This document shows, in pieces, positions 8,609-16,834 of a stretch of DNA of 64,000 nt. Made by a program: the position numbers and the translations under genes. Positions within the stretch are counted from its first letter, which is position 1. Every line of letters begins with the position of its first letter. The notes under the pieces are model-generated. The model ran no database searches. It saw only the letters and a list, made by a program, of their open reading frames with translations, and had not been told where the DNA came from. This DNA is from Halorubrum rutilum (GTDB taxonomy: Archaea; Halobacteriota; Halobacteria; Halobacteriales; Haloferacaceae): positions 434,001-498,000 of the forward strand of contig NZ_JANHDN010000003.1 in the NCBI RefSeq assembly GCF_024494565.1, written 5' to 3'.

Positions 8609-9655
8609 TCACTCGCGGATCGGGGCGCTCGTCAGGCCGGCGAACTCCCCGCTAGAGGCGGTGTCGACGCCGAGCCGCCAGCCGTCCGCCGCGTCGGCGA
8701 CGCGCACCGCCCGCGGGGGCGACCGGTCGCCGTGCCGGCACAGTTCGAGCGCGATCGGGAGCGTCGGGAACCGGCCGTCGCGCGGGGTCAGCGCGTACCC
8801 CGACACCCGGACCGCGACGGGGTTCGCCGGCCGTCCCGGACCGTCCGCGTCGGTCGCGTAGCTCCCGACGACGCCCGCTCCCGCGAGCCGTTCGAACGCC
8901 CCCGCGACCGGGTCGGCGTCGGGCACGGCGGGGAGCCGCGACGCGGCGTCGGCCAGCACCGCGGCCTGCGCCGCCGGGTTGAGGCCGCGGCGCAGCTCGG
9001 ACGCCATCGCTTCGAGGAGGCGGAGACAGAGGTCGTCCGGGTCAGATCGCTCCTCCGCGAGCGCGAAGTAGGCGTCCATGACCGCCGACTCGACCGCGTC
9101 GCGGTCGCTCGCCGAGAGCGCCTCGAACACCGCGGCCGCCGCGTCGTGACAGAACCCGACGAGCTCGCGGCCCGGGGGGCGCCCCCGGCCCGGGTCTGAG
9201 GTCCCGTCCGAGACCGGGTCGCCGCTCCCGTTCACGACCGGATCGGAGAGCGACCACGCCGCCGCCTCGGCCGCCGAGAACCGGTGGCGGTCGGCGTCGT
9301 CGCCGGGGCGACGGGCCGCGGCGTCGGGTCGACGGGAGGCGGCGTCGACGTCGAGGCTCGCGTCGGCGGAGCCGGGACCGAGCGCGTCGTCGGTCGCGTA
9401 CTCCTGGCGGACGATCACGTCGTAGTACGGGACCTGCGGGTCGTACCGACGGAGCGCGTCGCGGTACTGCTCGGTGGCGCGGGCCGCGGCGCGCGCGGCG
9501 GCGCGGCTCTCGAAGCGGAGCCCGGCCGCGGGGACCGGCCGGTCGCCGTAGCGGGCGCAGACGAGCGAGTAGTCGCCGTCGGCGTCCGCGAGCGCCTCGA
9601 TGTGGTCGCTGATCTCGACCAGCGTCGTCCCGATCACGTCGCGGTCACGCTCCAC
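8609..9655 (-). CDS. Conserved haloarchaeal protein, last gene of the iron-box operon
   Basis: This is a 348-residue protein starting at GTG 9655, six bases after the stop of the FAD oxidoreductase gene, so the two are surely co-transcribed. The N-terminal 80 residues (EISDHIEALADADGDYSLVC onward) look like a small alpha/beta domain. A low-complexity acidic linker follows, and then a helical region from about residue 140. I do not recognise a catalytic motif. Its place at the end of an operon headed by an iron-box-like site suggests an iron-related role, which is inference only. Confidence 0.65.
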   Translation of the reverse strand: MERDRDVIGTTLVEISDHIEALADADGDYSLVCARYGDRPVPAAGLRFESRAAARAAARATEQYRDALRRYDPQVPYYDVIVRQEYATDDALGPGSADASLDVDAASRRPDAAARRPGDDADRHRFSAAEAAAWSLSDPVVNGSGDPVSDGTSDPGRGRPPGRELVGFCHDAAAAVFEALSASDRDAVESAVMDAYFALAEERSDPDDLCLRLLEAMASELRRGLNPAAQAAVLADAASRLPAVPDADPVAGAFERLAGAGVVGSYATDADGPGRPANPVAVRVSGYALTPRDGRFPTLPIALELCRHGDRSPPRAVRVADAADGWRLGVDTASSGEFAGLTSAPIRE

Positions 9656-9661
9656 ATGCGG

Positions 9662-10441
9662 TCACTCCTCCAGGCTCGGGTGCGTCTCCTGCGGGTCGGG
9701 ATGCGGTTCCGCGAACCGCTCGCGGGTCGCGTCCAGCGACGCGGCCTCGCGCTCGCGGCGCTCGTCGGCGTTGATCTCCTCGCAGCCCGGCGGCACCTCG
9801 CGGCCGCGGTCGGTGAAGTACCCCTCGGGCGCCACCCAGTCGTGGTAGAACGGCGCGTCGTCGTCCTCCAGCAGCGCGACCGCGACCTCGGCCCCGTGAC
9901 CGGCGCACACCGCGGCCTGGTGTGGCTTCTCCGCGAGCCGCCCCGCCGCGTACAGGCCGTCGACGCCGGTCCGGCCGCGCTCGTCGACGTCGACGTGCGC
10001 CTTCCCGCGGTCGAGGACGCCGACCCCCTCGATCCCGTCGAGGTAGCCGACCTCGTTCTTCGTCGCCGCGACGACGTGCCGCGTCCGGACCCGGTCGCCG
10101 CCGTCGGTGGTGACCGCGAATCTGGCGTCGTCCGGATCGTCGCCGCCGGCGTCGCCGTCGCCGGAATCGACGACGGCGACCCGCGTCACCCGCGCGTCGA
10201 GCCGGTCCGCGCCGGCGGTCTCGGCCTGCTCGGCGAGGAGGTCGAGCAGTCGCCGGGCGTCGACGCCGAGCGGGAATCCGGGGAAGTTCTCCAGGTGAGC
10301 GTTCCGCCGGAGGATCGACTCGCCGGCGTCGACTACGAGCGTGTCGAGCCCCTGACGCGCCGTGAAGACGGCCGCCGAGAGCCCGGCGACGCCGCCGCCG
10401 ACGACGACCGCGTCGCGGTCGGCGGTCGGGTCGCCGCTCAT
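9662..10441 (-). CDS. NAD(P)/FAD-dependent oxidoreductase, thioredoxin-reductase-like but lacking CxxC
   Basis: This 259-residue flavoprotein has an N-terminal FAD motif VVGGGVAGLSAAVFTA, then HLENFPGFPLG, a central ATKNEVGYLDG segment, and the C-terminal FAD-binding part GLYAAGRLAEK and CAGHGAEVA. This is the thioredoxin reductase fold, but there is no CxxC redox pair and the protein is shorter than the usual 300-330 residues. A direct flavin reductase or ferredoxin-NADP reductase role is therefore more likely than thioredoxin reduction. The start ATG overlaps the TGA of the small upstream frame (ATGA). Confidence 0.75.
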   Translation of the reverse strand: MSGDPTADRDAVVVGGGVAGLSAAVFTARQGLDTLVVDAGESILRRNAHLENFPGFPLGVDARRLLDLLAEQAETAGADRLDARVTRVAVVDSGDGDAGGDDPDDARFAVTTDGGDRVRTRHVVAATKNEVGYLDGIEGVGVLDRGKAHVDVDERGRTGVDGLYAAGRLAEKPHQAAVCAGHGAEVAVALLEDDDAPFYHDWVAPEGYFTDRGREVPPGCEEINADERREREAASLDATRERFAEPHPDPQETHPSLEE

Positions 10442-10593
10442 CGGTCGACCACCCGTCGGTTCCGTCGGGGACGGTCCGCCGTCCGCTCGTGAGTCGGATC
10501 CATACCCCTCGGCGCGGGCGAGGCGACGTAGGCGCTTCGGTCCCGGGGGTCGGTCGCGGTGCGCGGTCGAGCGACCGGGGACGCCCGGCTCAT
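10438..10593 (-). CDS. Possible 51-residue basic protein, coupled by ATGA overlaps
   Basis: This small frame starts with an ATG overlapping the stop of the preceding gene (ATGA at 10590-10593) and ends with a TGA overlapping the start of the FAD oxidoreductase gene. Such four-base overlaps on both sides favour translation. The peptide is Arg- and Pro-rich and has no recognisable domain, which is unusual for an acidic proteome. It may instead be untranslated spacer that happens to be open. An internal ATG would give a 21-residue form. Confidence 0.35.
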   Translation of the reverse strand: MSRASPVARPRTATDPRDRSAYVASPAPRGMDPTHERTADRPRRNRRVVDR

Positions 10594-10766
10594 CGCCGCA
10601 CCCGAACCGGGTCGGCGGCGGCGATGAACGGCTCGTCGCAGTCTGTCGCCGCGAACGCGAGACCGCCGCACGCGCCGCGTTCGACCCGCCACGTCGGCAG
10701 CGCCGGGACGCCGTAGTCGGTCGGGTCGCGGTAGGTCGCCGCGACGGCCCACTCCCGGGCGCGCAT
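10590..10766 (-). CDS. Small hypothetical protein (58 aa), second gene of the iron-box operon
   Basis: The 58-residue product begins MRAREWAVAATYRDP and contains CGGLAFAATDCDEPFIAA near the middle and end. Its start ATG directly abuts the stop codon of the previous small gene, and its own stop overlaps the next ATG. The composition (hydrophobic core, two cysteines, acidic middle) looks protein-like. I do not recognise the family. Its place inside a tightly packed operon behind a TATA box and an iron-box-like palindrome is the best evidence that it is real. Confidence 0.6.
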   Translation of the reverse strand: MRAREWAVAATYRDPTDYGVPALPTWRVERGACGGLAFAATDCDEPFIAAADPVRVRR

Positions 10767-10910
10767 CTACGAGTCCCTCCCGACGGCGTCCGCGACGCGC
10801 TCGCCGTCGATCGGCCGCGCCTCCCCCGAGAGTACCGGGTACGGACCGGTCTCGTGCCGCGGTCTAGGCCTCGAACGCGCCGTGACTGATTCGTCCGCGT
10901 CTCGTCGCAT
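10767..10910 (-). CDS. Small hypothetical protein (47 aa), leaderless first gene of the iron-box operon
   Basis: The ATG at 10910 lies 5 bp inside an iron-box-like palindrome and about 25 bp from a TATA-like TTTATT. That is the spacing expected for a leaderless haloarchaeal transcript starting at this codon. The 47-residue product runs from MRRDADESVTA to AVGRDS and has HETGPYPVLSGEARPIDGER in its middle. Its stop is followed immediately by the next ATG. No domain is recognised. The promoter position is what supports it as a gene. Confidence 0.5.
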   Translation of the reverse strand: MRRDADESVTARSRPRPRHETGPYPVLSGEARPIDGERVADAVGRDS

Positions 10911-10914
10911 ACGA

Positions 10915-10930
10915 TTTAGGCCAGCCTAAA
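10915..10930 (-). promoter_or_regulatory. Iron-box-like palindrome TTTAGG-N4-CCTAAA with adjacent TATA
   Basis: The 16-base site TTTAGGCCAGCCTAAA is a palindrome with 7-base arms and a 2-base centre. It resembles DtxR/Idr-type iron-regulator boxes (TTAGG...CCTAA). On the minus strand a BRE/TATA-like CGAAACCGATTTATTC lies just upstream (10931-10946) and the first ATG just downstream at 10910. A bound repressor would sit between TATA and start. A second site of the same form lies at 43516-43531. Confidence 0.65.
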
Positions 10931-11116
10931 AGAATAAATCGGTTTCGGATCGGAGGTTCGGCCGACCGATCGCGTCACGCGTGGATCCGGGTCCGCACCG
11001 GGTTCATACCGAGAACGGGACGGATCGAACGACTGAGACGTGAGGCGACCGGCGGCGACGGGGTAGGGTACGACCGGATATCGGACGATCTCAGATTTCG
11101 TATCGCGCTATGCGAT
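10931..11116. other. Intergenic region between the iron-box operon and rio2
   Basis: This stretch of nearly 190 bp holds the TATA element of the iron-box operon at its left edge and the downstream flank of the minus-strand rio2 gene at its right edge. I see no gene or structured RNA in it. Confidence 0.5.
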
Positions 11117-12031
11117 TTACTCGGCCGTGAACGCCCGAACCGTCTCGAACGAGCCGTCGGCGATGGCGGCGGCGATCCCCTCGCGATCGACGTCTCGGGG
11201 GACCTCGTGGGGGTACTTCCGGCTGAAGTAGCGCAGGAGGTTCGCGACGTCGCGTTCGAGGAACTCGCGGGCGTTCTCGTGGTCGACCGGGACCGCCTGC
11301 GGCCAGTCGAAGATCGTGACGCCGCTCTCGGCGACCGCGACGTTGTGCTCGGACATGTCGGCGTGGACCCAGCCGAGGTCGTGCGCGGTGACCAGCTCGC
11401 GGAGGACCAGGTCGAGGACCGCGGAGGCCTGCTCTGGTTCGAGCGTCGCGCGCGCGAGTTCCGCCCCGTCGAACTTGTCCATCACGATGGCGTGACGGTT
11501 GTGATCGACCGGTCGCGGCACGCTCACGTCGGGGTAGATCGCCTCCATCGCCTCGTACTCGCGCTCGGCCGCCTTGCGCGCGGTGTACATCCAAGAGACG
11601 TGGTCGCGGTCCGCGGTGTACTCGCGCTCGCGGTTCACCTCGCGGAAGTTGGTGTACCCCTCGCGGTGGTACTTCAGGGCGAGCGGCTTAAACGACTGCG
11701 CCTCGTACACGTCTCCCTCCTTGCCGAACCCCAGGGGCGAGCCCACGCCGTCGATGGTCTCGCGCTCGGCGAACGTCCGGAGCGCCAGGGCGTCGTACCC
11801 CTCGAACGTGAGCTGGTACCCCTCGTACTGGATCGTCTTCCGCTGGATCAGCTCGCGGTCGAGACACCGGTCGATCCGGTAGTCGACCTCCTCGCGCGTC
11901 AGGTCGGCGTAGTCGGGGAGCTTGTCCCGGCGGACCCACTCCGAGAACCGCATCCCCTGCTCGACGCCCGAGAGGAGATAGAAGTCCTCGGGGTCGAGCT
12001 CCGCCATGTCGCCGGCGACGTTTCGAACCAT
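11117..12031 (-). CDS. rio2: Serine/threonine protein kinase Rio2
   Basis: The start at ATG 12031 gives 304 residues beginning MVRNVAGDMAELDPED, the usual N-terminus of archaeal Rio2. An N-terminal winged helix (residues 1-90) precedes the RIO kinase domain. It shows a flexible nucleotide loop GFGKEGDVYEA, the catalytic loop WVHADMSEHNV and the metal-binding IFDWPQAV. Rio2 acts in small ribosomal subunit maturation. Much longer upstream extensions in frame are arginine-rich shadow sequence and were not used. Confidence 0.93.
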   Translation of the reverse strand: MVRNVAGDMAELDPEDFYLLSGVEQGMRFSEWVRRDKLPDYADLTREEVDYRIDRCLDRELIQRKTIQYEGYQLTFEGYDALALRTFAERETIDGVGSPLGFGKEGDVYEAQSFKPLALKYHREGYTNFREVNREREYTADRDHVSWMYTARKAAEREYEAMEAIYPDVSVPRPVDHNRHAIVMDKFDGAELARATLEPEQASAVLDLVLRELVTAHDLGWVHADMSEHNVAVAESGVTIFDWPQAVPVDHENAREFLERDVANLLRYFSRKYPHEVPRDVDREGIAAAIADGSFETVRAFTAE

Positions 12032-12176
12032 ACGCCCCCTACTCCGGCGATTCCTAAAAGGGACGCGCGTTCCGCGAACGGAGCGATAAACCGTCACGCA
12101 CGATAGCAAATTCGAGCACGACCCGTTCTCCCGCCCGAGCGCAACCGCTTTCGGGGCGGCGGGCGGAGGGGAGAGC

Positions 12177-13061
12177 ATGACCGCGCCGACGGGGAACTGG
12201 CGGCTGATCCGGGAGGAGGCCCGTCCGGGGCCGATGCAGATGGCGCTCGACGAGGTGGCCGCCGAGACAGCGGCGGCCGGCGGCCCGGCGACGATTCGGA
12301 CGTACCGGTGGGAGCCGAGCTGTCTCACGCTCGGCTACCGGCAGGACCCGGAGACGGTCGACCGGGCGTTCTGCGAGCGCGAGGGGATCGACGTGACCCG
12401 CCGCCAGACCGGCGGCGGCGGGATCTACCACGACGCGCGCGGGGACGTCGCCTACTCCATCGCGGTGCCCGCGGCCGACGTGCCCGGCGAGCTGCTCGAC
12501 TGCTATCACCTGCTCTGCGAGCCGGTGCTCGACGCGTTCGACCGCCTCGGGATCGACGCCGACTACGTCGACGAGTCGGTGCCGGAGCTGTACCACCCCG
12601 CCTGTTACCTCCGGGGGCTCCACCCGGCGCACGACGTGGTGGCGACCGATCCGGCGGGAAGCGACGCCGGCGGCGGCGCGGCGGGACCCCGAAAGATCGC
12701 GGGCAACGCGCAGTACCGCAAGCGCGACGCCGTGATCCAGCACGGGTCGCTGACGTTCTCGGTCGACGCGGAGCGCCACCTCGGCGTCTTCGACGACCCG
12801 GCGGTCGCGCCGGCCGAGTTCCGCGAGCGCGTCGTCGGGATGGCGGAGCTCGTCGACGTCGACCGGGAGGAGGCCGTGGCGGCCGTCGAGGCGGCGCTCG
12901 CCGCGTGGGTGGTCGGCGGGGCCGACGCCGAGCGCGACGGGGTCGAACTCGACCGCGATGGCTCGTGGTCGAGCGCGGAGCTCGCGCGGGCCGAGGAGCT
13001 CGTCGAGGCGAAGTACCGCGACGACGGGTGGGTCCGGACGCGACCCGGCGACGGGTCGTAG
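12177..13061 (+). CDS. lplA: Lipoate-protein ligase A family protein
   Basis: This 294-residue protein carries the BPL/LplA catalytic fold: RRQTGGGGIYHDARGDV (the lipoyl-adenylate loop) and the lysine motif KIAGNAQYRK, followed by HGSL. Such enzymes attach lipoate to E2 or GcvH lysines; an octanoyltransferase-like role is also possible in archaea. It is a single gene, divergent from rio2. An acidic Gly/Ala-rich insert precedes the KIAGN motif. The C-terminal 60 residues form the helical accessory part. Confidence 0.85.
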   Translation: MTAPTGNWRLIREEARPGPMQMALDEVAAETAAAGGPATIRTYRWEPSCLTLGYRQDPETVDRAFCEREGIDVTRRQTGGGGIYHDARGDVAYSIAVPAADVPGELLDCYHLLCEPVLDAFDRLGIDADYVDESVPELYHPACYLRGLHPAHDVVATDPAGSDAGGGAAGPRKIAGNAQYRKRDAVIQHGSLTFSVDAERHLGVFDDPAVAPAEFRERVVGMAELVDVDREEAVAAVEAALAAWVVGGADAERDGVELDRDGSWSSAELARAEELVEAKYRDDGWVRTRPGDGS

Positions 13062-13099
13062 CCGGGTCGACGGCTGGAGTCGACTCGTTCCCCGGCGAT

Positions 13100-13639
13100 T
13101 CAGGAGCCGAACCCGAACGAGTCCGGCTCCTCGGTGTCGACGCGGTCGCGGATCGCCTCGTGGATCTCGCCGACCGGCGGGACGTCGCGGGTCGGGTCGA
13201 GCCAGTGCTGGCTGAGCCACCGGTACCGGACGGTCCGGTCGGCGTCGAGGAGGAAGCAGGACCGGCGCGACCGCTTCGCGAGCCCGAGCACGCGGTACAC
13301 CACGTCGAAGGCGTCGGCGATCGCCAGGTCGGCGTCGGAGAAGATCGGGAACGTGAGGTCGAGCCGGTCGATGAACCGGCGGTGGAGCCGCGTGCCGGAC
13401 TTGCTCGCGCCGACGACCTGCACGGCGTCGCCGGAGGCGAACCAGTCGAAGTCGCGGAACGCGCACCACTGCTCGATGCAGTCGGGGCTGAAGTCGGCGG
13501 TGTAGAAGCACAACAGCACGGGGCCGTCGGCCAGCAGGTCGTCGAGCGCGACGGTCTCGACCCCGCCGCCGGGAGCGACGAGCTCCCCGGCGACGTTCGG
13601 GGCGCGCGCCCCCACGGCGAGACCGAAGTCGTCGGTCAT
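13100..13639 (-). CDS. Peroxiredoxin/AhpC-TSA family protein
   Basis: This 179-residue thioredoxin-fold protein opens with [15 protein letters not shown] and has the active-site region [18 protein letters not shown]. The canonical peroxiredoxin motif PxxxT/SxxC is recognisable as FSPDC, with a second cysteine four residues later. [14 protein letters not shown] and an [11 protein letters not shown] segment match Bcp/AhpC relatives. It probably reduces peroxides in the cytoplasm; its electron donor is not evident from the neighbourhood. It faces the lplA gene (convergent) and is divergent from nfo. Confidence 0.75.
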   Translation of the reverse strand: MTDDFGLAVGARAPNVAGELVAPGGGVETVALDDLLADGPVLLCFYTADFSPDCIEQWCAFRDFDWFASGDAVQVVGASKSGTRLHRRFIDRLDLTFPIFSDADLAIADAFDVVYRVLGLAKRSRRSCFLLDADRTVRYRWLSQHWLDPTRDVPPVGEIHEAIRDRVDTEEPDSFGFGS

Positions 13640-13731
13640 GGCGGACGCACACCGTCGGCGGTGAAAAGTCGCGCGGTCCGCCCCGCCCGACGTTCCGAAG
13701 GGGCTTTTTCAGTCGCCCCCCTCGTAGCGGT

Positions 13732-14607
13732 ATGAGTCTCAAGGTCGGCGCGCACGTCTCGATCTCCGGTTCGAAAGCGTCCAACGATCCCGAAACCCCG
13801 CCGTACGGGAACATCGCGAACGCGGTGTTCAGGCAGAAGCAGTTCGGCGGCAACTGCGGACAGATATTCACGCACTCCCCGCAGGTGTGGCAGGACCCGG
13901 ACATCGGCGACGAGGAGGCGGAACAGTTCCGCGAGGGGACCGAGCGCGACCTGGAGGGACCGTGGGTGATCCACACGTCGTACCTCGTCAACCTCTGCAC
14001 GCCGAAGGAGGGCCTGCGCGAGAAGTCGCTCGACTCGATGCAGAAGGAGGTCGACGCGGCCGCGACGCTCGGGATCCCGTACGTCAACGTCCACCTCGGC
14101 GCGCACACGGGCGCGGGCGTCGAGGGCGGGCTCGACAACGCCGCGAGCGTCATCGACGAGATCGACGTGCCGGACGGCGTGACGATCCTGATCGAGAGCG
14201 ACGCGGGCGCCGGGACGAAGCTCGGCGACGAGTTCGAACACCTCGCCGGGATCATCGACCGCACCGAGACGGACGTCGACGTCTGCGTCGACACCGCCCA
14301 CGCGTTCGCGGCGGGTTACGACCTCTCGACGCCCGAGGCGGTCGACGAGACGGTCACCGAGTTCGACGACGTGGTCGGACTGGACCACCTGAAGTACATC
14401 CACCTCAACGACTCGAAGCACGCCTGCGGCACCAACAAGGACGAGCACGCCCACATCGGCGAGGGCCACATCGGCGAGGCCGGGATGGAGCGGATCGTCA
14501 ACCACCCGGACCTCCTCGACGTCCCGCTGGCGCTGGAGACGCCGACGGAGGACGGCAAGAGCTTCGCGTGGAACATCCAGCGCGTCCGCGACCTGCGCGC
14601 GGAGTGA
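13732..14607 (+). CDS. nfo: Deoxyribonuclease IV (AP endonuclease, Nfo)
   Basis: This 291-residue TIM-barrel protein starts [14 protein letters not shown]. It shows the metal-site motifs of endonuclease [53 protein letters not shown] and HIGEGHIG. It cleaves DNA 5' of abasic sites during base-excision repair using three zinc ions. The length and motif order are standard. The promoter lies in the 92-bp gap to the divergent peroxiredoxin gene. Confidence 0.95.
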   Translation: MSLKVGAHVSISGSKASNDPETPPYGNIANAVFRQKQFGGNCGQIFTHSPQVWQDPDIGDEEAEQFREGTERDLEGPWVIHTSYLVNLCTPKEGLREKSLDSMQKEVDAAATLGIPYVNVHLGAHTGAGVEGGLDNAASVIDEIDVPDGVTILIESDAGAGTKLGDEFEHLAGIIDRTETDVDVCVDTAHAFAAGYDLSTPEAVDETVTEFDDVVGLDHLKYIHLNDSKHACGTNKDEHAHIGEGHIGEAGMERIVNHPDLLDVPLALETPTEDGKSFAWNIQRVRDLRAE

Positions 14608-14696
14608 GCCGTCGCGGGGGCGAACGCGGCCGATCCCGGACGGACCGGTGAGCCGTCCGACGCGCCTTTATGTACCCGGGGCCGCGATCCACGGAT

Positions 14697-15158
14697 ATGA
14701 CCACCACCGAGGCGCTCCTCCTCGGGCGCCGACGGCGGTTGGCCGTCACAATGGTCGGCGGGTTCGCCGGCCTCGTGGCGCTCTCGCTGGCGGTCGCGGT
14801 CGTCGCCGACCGGGCCGACGTCCCGACCGCGGCGGCGCTGACCGACCGGCTCGTACCCCTCTTGGTGTTCTACGCCCCGGCGCCGATCGCGGCCGTCGGC
14901 GGGTACGCGCGCTGCGGCGGGCCGGCGTGTCTCGCGGTGGGCGCGGTGCCGGCGGTCGTCTTCGCCGGGCTCGCCGTCGCCGGGACGGTCTTCGGCGTCC
15001 CGGGCGTGGGCGGCGACGCCCCGCTGGGGGGAGTGGCGGCGGCGTTCGCGGCGGTCGGGGTGAGCGGCGCCTTCGTCGGCTACTGCGCCGGCGTCACCGC
15101 CGCGCTCCTCGGTGACCTCGTCGGGATCGGGAGCGGCGGCGGAGACGACGAGGAGTAG
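14697..15158 (+). CDS. Small integral membrane protein, unknown function
   Basis: Starting at ATG 14697 the product is 153 residues with four hydrophobic stretches (about residues 20-38, 55-70, 80-100 and 115-140), a basic N-terminus and an acidic C-terminal tail GSGGGDDEE. No domain is recognised. A TATA-like CTTTATGT about 25 bp upstream supports this start over an ATG 27 bases earlier. Confidence 0.6.
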   Translation: MTTTEALLLGRRRRLAVTMVGGFAGLVALSLAVAVVADRADVPTAAALTDRLVPLLVFYAPAPIAAVGGYARCGGPACLAVGAVPAVVFAGLAVAGTVFGVPGVGGDAPLGGVAAAFAAVGVSGAFVGYCAGVTAALLGDLVGIGSGGGDDEE

Positions 15159-15220
15159 GGACTGGCCCTCGGCCGCCCGGCTTCCCCACGTTTAATTCGG
15201 CCCGCGCCGAACGCGGGGTC

Positions 15221-16027
15221 GTGCGACGCTTCTCCGCGGAGTACCTCGAACACACCCGACGGGGGATGTGGGTCGACGACCGGGAGGCCCTCGCGGACCT
15301 GGAGCTGTCGAGCCGCCGCCGCGTCCTCGACGTCGGCTGCGGCACCGGCGAGCTGACCCGCGTCCTCGCCGCGGAGGCGGGGCCGGACGCGACCGTGATC
15401 GGCGTCGACGCCGACCCCGACCTCCTGGCGGTCGCCCGCGAGGAGACCGGGCTGCCGTACGTCGCCAGCGACGCGACCCGGCTCCCGCTCCCGGACGACG
15501 CCGTCGACCTCGCCGTCTGTCAGGCCCTCCTCGTCAACCTCCCCGACCCGGCCGCCGCGGTCCGGGAGCTCGCGCGCGTCTCCTCCGAGCTCGTCGCCGC
15601 GATCGAGCCGGACAACGGCGACGTGACGGTCAGCTCGACGGTCGCCGCCGAGGAGCGGCTGGAGCGGGAGGCCCGCGAGGCGTACCTGAGAGGCGTCGGC
15701 ACCGACGTCGCCCTCGGCGACCGCGTGCGGGAGGCGTTCGCGGGGGCGGGGCTCGACGACGTCCGGACGCGCCGGTACGTCCACGAGAAGCGGACCGCGC
15801 CGCCGTACGCGGAGCCCGCGCTGTCGTCCGCGGCGCGGAAGGCCTCCGGCGCCGGGCTCGCCGATCACCGCGAGGAGCTGATCGCCGCGACCTCCGCGGA
15901 CGCCTACGACGACCTCCGGCGGCGCTGGCGCGAGATGGGCCGCGAGGTGGTCGACGCGATCGGGGACGGGGAGTACGAGCGCGTCGAGCGCGTCCCCTTC
16001 GACGTGACGGTGGGACGGGTGCCGTAG
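15221..16027 (+). CDS. Class I SAM-dependent methyltransferase
   Basis: This 268-residue protein starts at GTG 15221. The Rossmann-fold methyltransferase motifs are clear: VLDVGCGTGELTRVLA (motif I), IGVDADPDLLAVA (motif II), ASDATRLPLPDDAVDLAVC (motifs post-II/III) and LLVNLPDP. The remaining 120 residues vary in the family and give no hint of substrate. Small-molecule methyltransferases of the UbiE/COQ5 class look most similar. No neighbour suggests a pathway. Confidence 0.8.
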   Translation: MRRFSAEYLEHTRRGMWVDDREALADLELSSRRRVLDVGCGTGELTRVLAAEAGPDATVIGVDADPDLLAVAREETGLPYVASDATRLPLPDDAVDLAVCQALLVNLPDPAAAVRELARVSSELVAAIEPDNGDVTVSSTVAAEERLEREAREAYLRGVGTDVALGDRVREAFAGAGLDDVRTRRYVHEKRTAPPYAEPALSSAARKASGAGLADHREELIAATSADAYDDLRRRWREMGREVVDAIGDGEYERVERVPFDVTVGRVP

Positions 16028-16102
16028 GCGGCCGGTGAGTCCGACCGTCGGCCCGCTACCGAGGCCGGAAGGTCGAAGTCGGACGGGGTCGATTCGCGAC
16101 AC

Positions 16103-16831
16103 ATGCCGGCCGCACTCGTGACGGGCTCTTCGAGGGGTATCGGACGGGCGATCGCGCTTCGGTTCGCCGCCGACGGCTACGACGTCGCCGTCAACTACCG
16201 CACCAGCGACGAGGCCGCGGAAGCGGTCGCGGAGGCGGTCCGCGACCGGGGTCGGGAGGCGGTCGCCGTCGGCGCCGACGTCTCGGACCCCGACGCGGCC
16301 GCGCGGCTCGTGGAGACCGCCGCCGACGCGCTCGGCGGGCTGGACCACGTCGTCAACAACGCCGGGATCGACCAGCACGTGTACACCGAGGACCTCGACC
16401 CGGCGGACTTCGACCGGGTCACCGACGTCAACGTCAACTCCGCGTTCAACGTCACGAAGGCGGCGCTCCCGCACCTCCGGGACTCCGACGACGACCCCTC
16501 GGTGACGAACCTCTCCTCGATCCTCGCGCACACCGGGGCGCCGATCGAGTGCCACTACGCCGCCTCGAAGGGGGCGCTCCTCTCGCTCACCCGGAGCCAC
16601 GCCGGGGACTTCGCGCCGGAGATACGGGTGAACGCGATCGCGCCCGGACACGTCGAGACGGACATGACGGACGACCGGACGCCGGAGGAGAGGCGCGAGG
16701 AGCTGGCCGAGATCCCGATCGACCGGTACGGCCAGCCCGAGGACATCGCCGACGCGGCCGCCTACCTCCGTGACGCGACGTTCGTCACGGGCGAGACGCT
16801 GAACGTGAACGGCGGGGAGCTGATGCGCTAG
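16103..16831 (+). CDS. Short-chain dehydrogenase/reductase (3-oxoacyl-ACP-reductase-like)
   Basis: This 242-residue classical SDR has the cofactor motif TGSSRGIGRAIA near the N-terminus, VNNAGID, the catalytic Ser in NLSSILAHTG, YAASKGALLSL (catalytic Tyr and Lys) and the C-terminal VTGETLNVNGG. These make it FabG-like by sequence. Archaea lack bacterial fatty-acid synthesis, so the physiological substrate is unknown. It converges with the aminotransferase gene, leaving 3 bp between stop codons. Confidence 0.85.
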   Translation: MPAALVTGSSRGIGRAIALRFAADGYDVAVNYRTSDEAAEAVAEAVRDRGREAVAVGADVSDPDAAARLVETAADALGGLDHVVNNAGIDQHVYTEDLDPADFDRVTDVNVNSAFNVTKAALPHLRDSDDDPSVTNLSSILAHTGAPIECHYAASKGALLSLTRSHAGDFAPEIRVNAIAPGHVETDMTDDRTPEERREELAEIPIDRYGQPEDIADAAAYLRDATFVTGETLNVNGGELMR

Positions 16832-16834
16832 CGG

